Shown here: piece after piece, positions 41,725 through 49,607 of the stretch
Numbering within the stretch: the first letter of the stretch is position 1
How the letters are laid out: every line of letters begins with the position of its first letter
NCBI GenBank assembly: GCA_937899855.1
Contig: CALCCH010000586.1
Coordinates: 1-49,607, forward strand
From: an uncultured Saprospirales bacterium
GTDB taxonomy: Bacteria > Bacteroidota > Bacteroidia > Chitinophagales > Saprospiraceae
DNA: 49,607 nucleotides
Reading direction: 5' to 3'
The notes under the pieces: model-generated
The model's input: only the letters and a program-made list of their open reading frames with translations
Database searches by the model: none
What the model was told of the DNA's origin: nothing
Program-made: the position numbers and the translations under genes

Positions 41725-43533
41725 TTAAAATTCGAGAATCCGACGGACATACTCTTCGCTTAGAATGGCTTTGTCGATTACGTTGAGTACAAAGGTGTAA
41801 TCTCCCTTCTTGCGATTGATCTTGCGGAATTTCTCGGGGCGGAACAAGGCGATCTTGTTGTCCGGGGTCACCAGCCACATCAGGTTGTCGGACTGGGTCT
41901 CAAAGCTGACGGGGGCGCCGGGGCGCGCGTGGAAGCGGGCCACCGTATTCCGGTTTTGGTTGACCAGGAAGGCCGTATGGCTATCGTACTCGTGGTTGTC
42001 GTCGTCTTTGAAGTCTCCCTTGACGCGCGCCACAAAGGGAGGCAAGGGGCGATCGCAATTCCAGATGCCAAAGCTGCTGGCCCGGAAGCGGTTGATGATC
42101 TTGCGAGTGATCATTTTCTCGCTCGCTTCGCGATCCAAGCCCCGGCTACGCAAGGCCGCGATTTCCTCGCGATACGCCAGCTCCGCCTGTTGACGTTCCG
42201 CTTCGTAGAATTCCCGCAAGCGAGCCCGAGCATCGGCCAATTGCGCTTCCCGCGCCGTGACCGCCTGCTGGTAGACTTCAAATTGCTGGTTGAATTCCTG
42301 AATCGCCCGATCGTAATCCGCTCCCGATAGGACGGGATTGATGATCATCTTTAGCTGGGTCTCCCCGCTGATGAGGGTCAATTCGTAATCGCGGTTGTTC
42401 AAACGACGGAGCTGCATATCCTCCCAGTTGATATTGTCGGCAGCCCTTTGCTGCTGCTGGTAATCGGGGCTATTAGGAGAAATTTGCCATAGGGTGCCCG
42501 CGTATTGTTGACGAAGTTCGCGCAGTCGCTGCTCTTCGGCGGCTAGGGCTGCTTGCAACTCGTTGGGAGTCCGGTCGGGGTCAGCGGTGACACTTGCGGA
42601 TAGGTCGTTGAAGTCAAAGTCAAAGACATCGTCGCTGGTGGCCCGCTCGGGGCGGACGGGCGCGACGGGTAGGGGAATCTCCGCTTCGATTCCTTGGATT
42701 TCCCGCAACTCTTGCTGCCGCAAATCAGCCAGGGATTCCTGGTGCTTGCGGTCGGCCTCTTCGGCCGGTTCCGTAGCGGCGGGGTCTTCCACCTCGTCGA
42801 CCACTTCGATGGCGTCTTTGGCGTGGTATACCCAGTTGCGGGCCTCCGTATCGAGCTGGTAAACGTTAAAGCTAGGCACCTGGGCCCGCTCGGCGGCGGG
42901 GATGCGCATCTCGGAAACCAATTCGACGTCGATTTCCTTACCCGGGGCGACGTTGATCTTACGGCCGTCTTGTTCGGCGTAGATTTCGATCATACCGGCG
43001 GATTCCAATTGGTAGAGGGTGCCGGCGGAATCGTAGCGCATGGGGATGCCCGAGAGGAAGAAGTCGACGTAGTCGTGAAACTCGCGGTAGCGAATGTCTA
43101 CCTCGCCCTGTACAATTCCACCCTGCTCGTCGACAAAGGCGGCAGCGGGAACGATGAGCTTGGAGCCATTGGCGTATTCAAAGATGCCACCACGATTGGC
43201 GTCGAGGCTTTTTTGGGTATAGCTGGCCTTGATTTGTTTGAAGGGCGGATCGATAAAGGGGCGAGCCGCAAAGTAAGTCTGGTCGGCCTGGTTGGGGGCG
43301 ACGACTTCGGTTTGGTACAAAAACAAACCAACCAGGGCGGCAGCGGTCGCACCACCGAGGTAGTAGAGCCAACGCCGGCGGGGCCGTCCTGCCGATGGCT
43401 CGGAGCGCTCCGGGGCGGAAGTCGCCCCATCGGCTTGTACCTGAGCGAGCAGGGCATCGAAATCCTGGTGCCGAGCGATTTGCTCATCGCTCAGTTGGGG
43501 CGGATCGACAATGATTTTGTACTTGTTTTTCAT
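41725..43533 (-). CDS. Single-pass membrane protein next to an ECF sigma factor, possible anti-sigma
   Basis: This is a 602-residue protein. Residues 1-~52 are cytoplasmic and include a short acidic helix (S-D-E-Q-I-A-R-H-Q-D-F-D-A-L-L). One transmembrane helix follows (~53-72, W-L-Y-Y-L-G-G-A-T-A-A-A-L-V). The large periplasmic part has a beta-rich region (~90-230) with F-E-Y-A-N-G-S-K-L-I-V-P-A-A-A-F and a long Glu/Gln/Arg-rich coiled coil (~320-480). The last domain ends I-L-E-F. The gene follows the ECF sigma gene by 61 bp in the same direction, the usual position of an anti-sigma factor, although a classical zinc anti-sigma motif is absent. A G-x-x-x-x-Y-A-N-G-S-x-L-x-V-P-A domain is common in Bacteroidota surface-stress proteins. 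Confidence 0.75.
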   Translation of the reverse strand: MKNKYKIIVDPPQLSDEQIARHQDFDALLAQVQADGATSAPERSEPSAGRPRRRWLYYLGGATAAALVGLFLYQTEVVAPNQADQTYFAARPFIDPPFKQIKASYTQKSLDANRGGIFEYANGSKLIVPAAAFVDEQGGIVQGEVDIRYREFHDYVDFFLSGIPMRYDSAGTLYQLESAGMIEIYAEQDGRKINVAPGKEIDVELVSEMRIPAAERAQVPSFNVYQLDTEARNWVYHAKDAIEVVDEVEDPAATEPAEEADRKHQESLADLRQQELREIQGIEAEIPLPVAPVRPERATSDDVFDFDFNDLSASVTADPDRTPNELQAALAAEEQRLRELRQQYAGTLWQISPNSPDYQQQQRAADNINWEDMQLRRLNNRDYELTLISGETQLKMIINPVLSGADYDRAIQEFNQQFEVYQQAVTAREAQLADARARLREFYEAERQQAELAYREEIAALRSRGLDREASEKMITRKIINRFRASSFGIWNCDRPLPPFVARVKGDFKDDDNHEYDSHTAFLVNQNRNTVARFHARPGAPVSFETQSDNLMWLVTPDNKIALFRPEKFRKINRKKGDYTFVLNVIDKAILSEEYVRRILEF

Positions 43534-43594
43534 AAATTGCTAGTTGTGCCTACATGATCAGAAAAAGGGTAGTAAGTCGAGTTTCCTGATGATG

Positions 43595-44188
43595 CTAGAG
43601 GCTGGGGGCTTCCCCCGGCCCGGAGTTACGCAAAATGATTTTCTTCATCTTCTCCAGGGTGCGGTACGTCTTAATTTTAGCATTACTTTCCGTCAGGCCG
43701 AGAATATCGGCAATTTCCTTAAAGGGTCTTTTTTCAAAAAATCGCATTTCGATCAGTTCCACCTCCACGTCGCGCAATTCATCCAGGGCTTTGATCATCG
43801 CCTCCCGCCGTTGGGGGCCTTGCTCCTGTTCCATCTCCTCCCGGAGGTGATCCAAATGCTCCGTCTCCAGGCTGACCATCCGATTTTTGGCGGACTCGCG
43901 AAAGTACTGCGCCACTTCGTTGCTGGCGATGCGGTAGAGCCAAGCCGAAAAAGGAACGCCCTTGAATTCATACTTAGCGATTTTTTGTAGGGCCTTGAGA
44001 AAAACCTGAGAACACAAATCTGCCGTCAGGGCCTCGTCAACCGTTCTTCGAAAGACAAAGCGAAAGATCGGCGGGTAGTATTTATTGTAAATGGGTCGAA
44101 AGTGCGTCGGATCAGACTGGGCAGCTTTGATCTGCTCCCATTCCGATTGTATGGCTTCCTCGGAAACGGCCTTGTTGGATTTGTCCAT
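43595..44188 (-). CDS. ECF RNA polymerase sigma factor
   Basis: This is a sigma-70 family protein of 197 residues. Region 2 includes F-R-P-I-Y-N-K-Y-Y-P-P-I-F-R-F-V and A-W-L-Y-R-I-A-S-N-E-V. Region 4 is the HTH R-P-F-K-E-I-A-D-I-L-G-L-T-E-S-N-A-K-I-K. There is no region 1 or 3, as for ECF factors. The ATG at 44188 was taken; an earlier one at 44239 would add 17 basic residues. It probably forms an operon with the membrane protein downstream. ECF sigmas of this layout respond to envelope stress. Confidence 0.9.
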   Translation of the reverse strand: MDKSNKAVSEEAIQSEWEQIKAAQSDPTHFRPIYNKYYPPIFRFVFRRTVDEALTADLCSQVFLKALQKIAKYEFKGVPFSAWLYRIASNEVAQYFRESAKNRMVSLETEHLDHLREEMEQEQGPQRREAMIKALDELRDVEVELIEMRFFEKRPFKEIADILGLTESNAKIKTYRTLEKMKKIILRNSGPGEAPSL

Positions 44189-44638
44189 CCGCACTCGTTT
44201 TTCTACAAGGGTACGACTTCTTGATAAATTCGAAAACATTTACGGAATTTTTTTAACTTTCCGATATCGTCACTGGCGAAAGCCATCTCCACAGCCAGAA
44301 ACCTGAGTTGCTGACTGTGGAAGGGAGGCTATCAGCTAATCGCCATAAAGACCGTTTCAAACTCATAATGCCATTCTCCCAAAAAGTAACAGACCCGGCT
44401 ACACTTTTTTGAAAAAAATTTAAATTTTCTTTAAAGTGAGAAAGCGACAAAAGTTTCTGGGGAAAAATGTCATTTTACCTTTCAAGTATTGTGGAGAGTC
44501 TTTATCTTGATAAGATTCTCCCCGAATCACTTTACCCTACTTTAAACATACCATCGAGACAACGAGATGACCAAAGCCATTTGGGCTACCCCGGGGGTAG
44601 GCCGATCGGTTTTATTATTGAGGCCAATTTGAAGCACT
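44189..44638. other. 450-bp AT-rich intergenic region
   Basis: This separates the divergent sigma and GH3-like genes. No gene is supported. It should contain both promoters; TACCCTTG near 44216-44209 on the minus strand is one mismatch from a -7 element for the sigma gene. No repeat or RNA was recognised. Confidence 0.4.
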
Positions 44639-47536
44639 ATGCTCCTGAGAATCTTGGGTTTACTGGTACTACTAACGCTCCTGGCTTGTCAGCCCGAAGA
44701 GGTGCCCAAACCCGTCGTCCACGCCCCCTTTTTACAAGACGACAGCACCTGGGCGGATTCAATTCTCGCCCGGATGAGTACGGCACAAAAGGTCGGGCAG
44801 CTACTCGTGTGGGCTCCTCGCTCCGCGAAGCAACTGCACCCATCCACCCCTCAAGACCTCGCAAGCCAGCAAGCGGGAGGCTTCCTCCTCCAAGACCTGC
44901 CCCTCGATTCTTTCCTCCTGTGGCGCGATCGGATGGAAGCCCAGGCCGCGGTACTCCCCTTCTTCGGAACCCGCGAACGCATCAGCCTACACGGCCAATT
45001 CAACGATCTGACGCCCTTCCCCCTGCCCGCCACCCTCAGCAGCAGTACACGCGACTCCGCCCTCCAACAACTCGAACGCCGCTACGTCCGACACTGCCAG
45101 GCCCTCGGCATCAACTTCAGCCTCGCTCCGACCCTGGCCCAGAACCGGCCGGAGCGAGGCCAGTACAATTACCAAGTGCTCACCAACGACTCCACCGAAC
45201 AGCGCGAACGATCTCAGCAGTTGCTCTACGCCCTACAAAACGAACACATCCTGAGTATCGGGGGGCAGGTCGAGGCCATCAAAACCAGCCCCTCCGACAG
45301 CCTGGCCCGCCACCAGTCGACGCTGGGGCAATTGTCGCACGAGGGGCTTTCCGGGATGCGTTACCGAACCGGCTTTTTTAGAGCCGATACCCTGCGCAGT
45401 CGCGGGGCGGACTACCTCGCCCGCTACGCCAAAGCCCGCTACGATTTTGACGGACTCCACTGGGCCGATGCGTCGTCGAGCCAGACGGTGGTGGCCCAAC
45501 TCCTCGCCGGAGCGGAGGTGCTCCTGGTCCCGGATAGCCTGGGGCAGTACCGGGCCGTGATTCTGGAGGCCCTGCGTCAAAAGCGGTGGAGCGAGGCGGA
45601 CCTGGACCGCAAGGTCCGTCGGATCCTTCGGGCCAAGAATTGGATCCGCTGCGCCAACGTCGTGGCAGCGGATCGGCGAGCGGCGGCCCTAGCTGAGTTG
45701 CGCGATCCGCAGCTGGACCGTACCGTTCGGGAATGGTACGAGGCTTCGCTGGTGCTGGCCCAAAATCGGGGGGAGCTCCTGCCCTTCCAAAATCTCGCCC
45801 AAAAACGCTTTGAGGTGATCCAGGTCGGACCGGCCGAGCTGTCGCACTTTAGTCGGGAACTGGGACAGTATACCCAGTTTCGGGAGCGTTGGATCCAGCC
45901 CCAACCGGGAGGCGGGCTGGCTCCTCTAAAGCCTCGGCAGTACCGACACCGAACGGTGGTATTGGCCCTCAGCCAGCAGAATCTAGCCGCCGATCAGCAC
46001 GCCGAATTTATTGCCTCGGTCAATGCCATCGCCCGGGAAGGGGCGCTGGCTTTGGTCAATTTTGGCAATCCCTACAACTTGCAGTTTTTTGACAGTACCC
46101 TGGCGATGATTCAGGTGATGGAGCAGCATCCAGTAACGGAGACCTACGCCGTACAGGCGCTCTTTGGGGGGCGCAACACGCCCGGTCGCTTACCCCTGAG
46201 GGTAGCCACCCACCTGCCCCGGGGCCACGGCGGTAACCTGTCGACCACCCGGCTGGCTTACGCCGAGCCGGAGGAGGTGGGCATTGCCTCTTTTAAATTG
46301 GTGGGTATCGATGCCATCGCGCGTTCGGCGATCAGCAAGCGGGCCATTCCCGGCTGTCAGGTTATGGTACTAAAGGAGGGGAAGGTGATTTACGACAAAA
46401 ACTTTGGCCACCAAAGCATCCACCGACGGCGGGCGGTAGCGGATCAGGACCTCTACGACCTGGCGTCGATTACCAAGGTGGCGGCCACGACGCTGGCCCT
46501 GATGAAGCTATACGAAAACGGGCGGGTCAAACTGCGGGACCGACTGGAGAAACACCTGGAGCTAGGGGAGGACTCCCCGCTCCGCAAACTGACCCTGTGG
46601 CAATTGTTGACCCACCAGTCGGGACTCCAAGCCCACATGCCCATCACGCCCTTCGTCATGGCCCGCGATTCCAACAGTCGAGATTGTACGGAGTACTTTT
46701 GCTACGAAGAGCGGGACGACTATCAGATTCCCGTAGCCGATTCCTTTTTCCTACGCCAAGACTACCTGGATACCCTCTGGCAGGCCGTCTACCAATTGGA
46801 GCCCAAGCGCCGAAAACGCTACCGGTACAGCGACGTCAATTTTGCCCTCCTACAACGCGTGGTGGAAGCCAAGACGGGCAAGGATTTTGACCGTTATCTC
46901 CAGCAACAGTTCTACACCCCACTCCACCTCAAACGCACGGGCTTTCGCCCCCTCGATCGTTTTCCCCAGCGGGAAATCATCCCCACGGCGCACGACGAGC
47001 TGTGGCGCAAGCAAGTGGTGCACGGCTACGTCCACGACGAGACGGCGGCCCTCCTACGGGGCGTGGCGGGCAATGCGGGACTTTTTTCCAACAGCCGCGA
47101 TCTGGGCATCCTGTTTCAGATGTTACTCAATGGTGGCACTTACGGCGGGCGCCGCTACCTCCAGCAATCCACAATTGATTACTTTACCCGCACCCAATCC
47201 AAGGGCTACCGGGGGCTGGGTTTTGACAAGCGCAACAAACGCCTCCGGCGGCAGGCCTGTTCGCCCAAGGCCTCCAAGCACACTTACGGGCATACGGGTT
47301 TTACGGGCTCCTGTATCTGGGTGGATCCGGCCGAGGACTTGGTCTTTATCTTCCTCACCAATCGCATCAATGAGGACTACCACAACAAGGGGCTTTTCCG
47401 CGAGCGCGTCCGGCGGCGGATGCACACCGTGGTGTACGATGCCCTCCGCTCTTACCGGCCGGGCCAGCGAACCACTCCGGCAGCCCGGACCCAGCCCGTG
47501 CAGCGCGCGGAGGCTTCTTTTGATTTGGAGCAATGA
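44639..47536 (+). CDS. Lipoprotein fusing a GH3-like domain to a beta-lactamase-like serine hydrolase
   Basis: This is a 965-residue protein. A lipobox places the lipidated Cys at residue 17 (L-L-A-C-Q). Residues ~35-550 follow the NagZ-type glycoside hydrolase 3 layout: M-S-T-A-Q-K-V-G-Q-L-L, the Y-D-F-D-G-L-H-W-A-D strand corresponding to the nucleophile strand, and a C-terminal A-L-F-G-G-R-N-T-P-G-R-L-P. However, the family hallmark K-H-F-P-G-H-G is missing. Residues ~570-945 are a class C beta-lactamase/transpeptidase fold with Ser610-x-x-Lys613, Tyr730-Ser-Asp732 and His885-Thr-Gly887. The hydrolase part therefore looks active, while the GH3 part may be catalytically changed. Such fusions act in peptidoglycan recycling in Bacteroidota. 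Confidence 0.88.
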   Translation: MLLRILGLLVLLTLLACQPEEVPKPVVHAPFLQDDSTWADSILARMSTAQKVGQLLVWAPRSAKQLHPSTPQDLASQQAGGFLLQDLPLDSFLLWRDRMEAQAAVLPFFGTRERISLHGQFNDLTPFPLPATLSSSTRDSALQQLERRYVRHCQALGINFSLAPTLAQNRPERGQYNYQVLTNDSTEQRERSQQLLYALQNEHILSIGGQVEAIKTSPSDSLARHQSTLGQLSHEGLSGMRYRTGFFRADTLRSRGADYLARYAKARYDFDGLHWADASSSQTVVAQLLAGAEVLLVPDSLGQYRAVILEALRQKRWSEADLDRKVRRILRAKNWIRCANVVAADRRAAALAELRDPQLDRTVREWYEASLVLAQNRGELLPFQNLAQKRFEVIQVGPAELSHFSRELGQYTQFRERWIQPQPGGGLAPLKPRQYRHRTVVLALSQQNLAADQHAEFIASVNAIAREGALALVNFGNPYNLQFFDSTLAMIQVMEQHPVTETYAVQALFGGRNTPGRLPLRVATHLPRGHGGNLSTTRLAYAEPEEVGIASFKLVGIDAIARSAISKRAIPGCQVMVLKEGKVIYDKNFGHQSIHRRRAVADQDLYDLASITKVAATTLALMKLYENGRVKLRDRLEKHLELGEDSPLRKLTLWQLLTHQSGLQAHMPITPFVMARDSNSRDCTEYFCYEERDDYQIPVADSFFLRQDYLDTLWQAVYQLEPKRRKRYRYSDVNFALLQRVVEAKTGKDFDRYLQQQFYTPLHLKRTGFRPLDRFPQREIIPTAHDELWRKQVVHGYVHDETAALLRGVAGNAGLFSNSRDLGILFQMLLNGGTYGGRRYLQQSTIDYFTRTQSKGYRGLGFDKRNKRLRRQACSPKASKHTYGHTGFTGSCIWVDPAEDLVFIFLTNRINEDYHNKGLFRERVRRRMHTVVYDALRSYRPGQRTTPAARTQPVQRAEASFDLEQ

Positions 47537-47544
47537 GGAGACTA

Positions 47545-48528
47545 CTAACGCAATCCCAGCGCCGCCTCGATGCGATCGGGGTAGTCTGTGATGATGCCAT
47601 CGACTTCTAATTCCATCAGCAAACGCATGTCCTCCACTTGATTGACGGTCCAGGGAATGAGCTTCATCTGGCGGGCGTGGACTTGTTCGACCAGTTCCCG
47701 GGTGACTGTTTCGTAGTAGGGGCTGTAGATGTCGGGTTGGAAGGACAGCCGGGCGAGGTTGGTTTCGAGGGATTGGGTGTTTTCGATCAGCTGGGCGGTG
47801 GTGACCTTGGGATTTTGCTGGTGTATGGCTTCGAGAATATTCATATCGAAGGATTGGAGGGTGACCCGGGGTAGGATACCGAGGCTATCCAACTCGCCAA
47901 GTACCAGTTGGACGAACGCGGCGGGGGCGGGGGTGAGCCGGCCGTAGTAGCTTTCCTCGGTTTACAGCTCGATGTTGAAGTAGGGCAGGGGGCGCTGCAG
48001 ATCCCGGGCTTTGGCTTCGGCGGCTCGCACCATTTCGCGCAGCTCGGGTTTGGTGGCGGCTAGGGGCTGTTGCTCGGGAAAGCGGTCGTTGCCCCGTTGT
48101 CCGCAGTCGTAGGTTTGGATGGTGGCGTAGTCCATCTCGTAGATTTTGAGGCTTTGGGCTTCGCTGGCCGTGACGGGTTGGCCTTTGGGGTTGGTACAGA
48201 TGTGTTCGGAAAACCAGGGTTCGTGGGAGAGGATGACCCGTTGGTCTTGGGAGACGACCACGTCCAGTTCGAGGGTTTGGATGGGGTATTCGAGGGCCTT
48301 GAGGAAGGCGGGGATGGTATTTTCGGGCAGGAGTCCGCGGGCGCCGCGGTGGCCCTGCCAGTCGATCGTGGGGGTACTCATGGTGTTTTGTATTGGTGTG
48401 GTCGCCGGTTTTTTGGCTGGTGTGGCTGCGGGTTGGGGGTCGGCGCCGCAGGCTAAAATTAGGGATAGCGCAAGTAAAAAGGGGATGTGGGGGAAAGAGG
48501 TCGGTCCATTGGTCGATTGGGTTCCCAT
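47545..48528 (-). pseudogene. Glycerophosphodiester phosphodiesterase gene with an in-frame TAA
   Basis: This is a lipoprotein-type GDPD (328 codons). A signal peptide ends with a lipobox at Cys27 (I-L-A-C-G). The catalytic start G-H-R-G-A-R-G-L-L-P-E-N-T is at residues ~59-71, followed by L-E-L-D-V-V. The frame is interrupted by TAA at 47962-47964 in F-N-I-E-L-*-T-E; GDPD enzymes have Lys at this place (I-E-I-K), so AAA to TAA is the simplest origin. The remaining 138 codons continue the TIM barrel (L-Q-S-F-D, T-V-N) to TAG at 47545. It starts 5 bp after the S41 peptidase gene. It would hydrolyse glycerophosphodiesters in the periplasm if read through. Confidence 0.8.
47962..47964 (-). other. 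In-frame TAA inside the GDPD gene
   Basis: TAA stands where the family has a Lys codon (after F-N-I-E-L, before T-E-E-S). The frame is open on both sides. Confidence 0.8.
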
Positions 48529-48533
48529 GCGTG

Positions 48534-49607
48534 CTATTGGTTTTTAATTTGCTTCAATACGTAGTCCAACTGGCTATCTTTCCCGGCGATCAAATCCGCT
48601 ACGGTTAGGTGTACCGCTTGGTCTGGTACAATCCCACGTCCTCTTTCGGGGCTGGTATCTTCTACGAAGCGATTTATTTTGACCAGCGAGACGAGGATTT
48701 TGATGGCCGAGTGGGGTAAGGTGTAGAGGATGGGGTAGCCCCCCGTTTGTGTGTAGTAGCCACCCCCCGTTTCTTCTCCAATCAGGGGGATGCCCGCATT
48801 TTTGCAGAACAAGGCAAAGCTAGCGCCTGCCGAAAACGTCTTTCCCGAGATCTACACGTAGACCTTGCCCCCGTACCTTTTTTTGTTGGGAACCATCCTG
48901 GCTTCGTTGGTGTCCTCCTGGAGTAGCCAGCGCTCGCCTTGCTTTTCCGCCGACTCGTAGAACGTCTTGAAAAAGGTTTCGTAGGTATATCCATTGACTA
49001 GGTTTTGACCATGGTCTTCCTCCGGTAGGGTAGCGGTGCTCACTTCGGAGGACCGACGTTGCTTAAAGGGTTTACTGGCGAGGTAGGAGAAGGCATGGAT
49101 CGCATTGAGGGGATAGCCCCCTTCATTCTGCCGGATGTCAATGATCAGGTGCTTCGCTTTTTTTCGTCGGATGTCTTTGAAAATAGCGCCGAGCGCCGAT
49201 TGAAATTTTTCCACCTCCCCGTTGAATGTGTTGAGGGTTAGAACGGCGGTACGCAAGGAGTCGATGAAGTAACAATCGGGTGCCTGTTTGCCCAGGGTCG
49301 TACGGCCAAAGTTGGAGTTTCTTTGGGCAAAGCGTTTGCCAATGCTTTCAAAAGATTGGCTGTCAATGTACCGCTCCTCGATCCGATTGGAAGGGCTGCG
49401 GTAGCTGACCCGGTATCCCGCCTGTGCTCCGAATTCGTAAAAGTGCAGGATGCCAAATTCCCTTTCCATTTGTCGGTCTTTTTTACTCGTGTTGAATCCA
49501 TCCGATGGGGCGTAGGGCAGCAATCGCTCCCGCAACGTCGTCCACTCGATGCCGTCAATGGTCAGGATTTCTGACCCGACGGGGATGCCAAAGTCATCGG
49601 TATCGGT
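48534..49607 (-). pseudogene. S41-family peptidase gene with an in-frame TAG (5' end outside window)
   Basis: This is a C-terminal-processing-type serine peptidase. The frame is open from the window edge, where a PDZ-like segment (V-G-S-E-I-L-T-I-D-G) is visible. The catalytic core begins near T-A-V-L-T-L-N-T-F with the substrate strand I-I-D-I-R-Q-N-E-G-G. The Ser is in K-T-F-S-A-G-A-S-F, followed by I-G-E-E-T-G-G. A TAG at 48852-48854 lies between V-Y-V and I-S-G-K-T-F-S, where the family normally has Leu or another hydrophobic residue. A Leu TTG would need one change. The frame then continues 106 codons to TAA at 48534, 5 bp before the GDPD start. If the stop is real the catalytic Ser is lost. 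Confidence 0.8.
48852..48854 (-). other. In-frame TAG inside the S41 peptidase gene
   Basis: TAG falls seven codons before the catalytic Ser region. Both sides match the S41 family in the same frame. Confidence 0.8.

Noticed and set aside
1-49607. General reassignment of TAG to an amino acid
   Set aside because: TAG is the terminal codon of pseB, pseC, the histidine phosphatase, enoyl-CoA hydratase, ferredoxin, the giant protease and GDPD at the expected family ends, and one of the interruptions is TAA.
1-49607. tRNA, rRNA, insertion sequences, CRISPR arrays
   Set aside because: None was recognised by eye on either strand; no transposase-like protein or cloverleaf was found. A covariance search would be decisive.

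Overview
The window reads as a piece of a Bacteroidota chromosome, most likely a Saprospiria/Lewinella-type marine or sludge organism. The basis is type IX secretion sorting domains, a giant SprB-repeat protein, a CarboxypepD_reg-type TonB receptor, TAnnTTTG-like promoter -7 elements, LytS-type TPR kinases and a fairly high G+C content. The placement is inference; no rRNA or tRNA gene was seen.

Layout. 1-3.3 kb: 3' part of an M1-family peptidase and a membrane protein. 3.3-13.7 kb: one minus-strand operon of 11 tightly packed genes for a pseudaminic-acid-type nonulosonate and its transfer (pseB, pseC, pseF, methyltransferase, pseG, a phosphosulfolactate-synthase homologue, a histidine phosphatase, an ATP-grasp ligase, pseI, a DUF115/Maf-like gene, a GT2 transferase), with a divergent Wzx-like flippase at 13.8 kb. 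The canonical PseH acetyltransferase is absent. The three inserted enzymes could instead make sulfolactate and attach it as an amide, a hypothesis for a new sugar modification. 15.4-17.9 kb: enoyl-CoA hydratase, ferredoxin-NADP reductase and 2Fe-2S ferredoxin.

17.9-21.9 kb is the most unusual part. A LytTR response regulator, a 49-residue peptide with a possible double-glycine leader, and a soluble TPR histidine kinase lie in one direction. Downstream are three tandem units, each with 21-bp-spaced direct repeats (AGTGGT class), a conserved promoter-like block and a hairpin followed directly by a T run. A fourth 21-bp array lies upstream of the peptide gene. This looks like a peptide/LytTR circuit driving several very short terminator-hairpin RNAs. 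The spacing fits known LytTR operators; the function is inferred.

22-30.6 kb holds housekeeping and envelope genes: K+ channel with a zinc ribbon, DUF2452 protein, coiled-coil protein, PolB-like exonuclease, membrane-tethered HTH protein, ribulose-phosphate epimerase, TonB-dependent receptor and a small membrane protein. 30.8-38.2 kb is a 2449-residue secreted M43-type protease with about 22 SprB repeats and a T9SS signal. 38.2-49.6 kb: CvfB-like RNA-binding protein, secreted beta-propeller, membrane AraC regulator, ECF sigma factor with a membrane partner, a GH3-like/serine hydrolase fusion lipoprotein, a glycerophosphodiesterase and an S41 peptidase running off the end.

Five genes carry in-frame stop codons (five TAG, one TAA) although the frame and family similarity continue past them and, for most, run exactly to the next gene. 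TAG is also the normal stop of many intact genes here, so general recoding is unlikely. Recent nonsense mutations, population variants or consensus errors are the main options.
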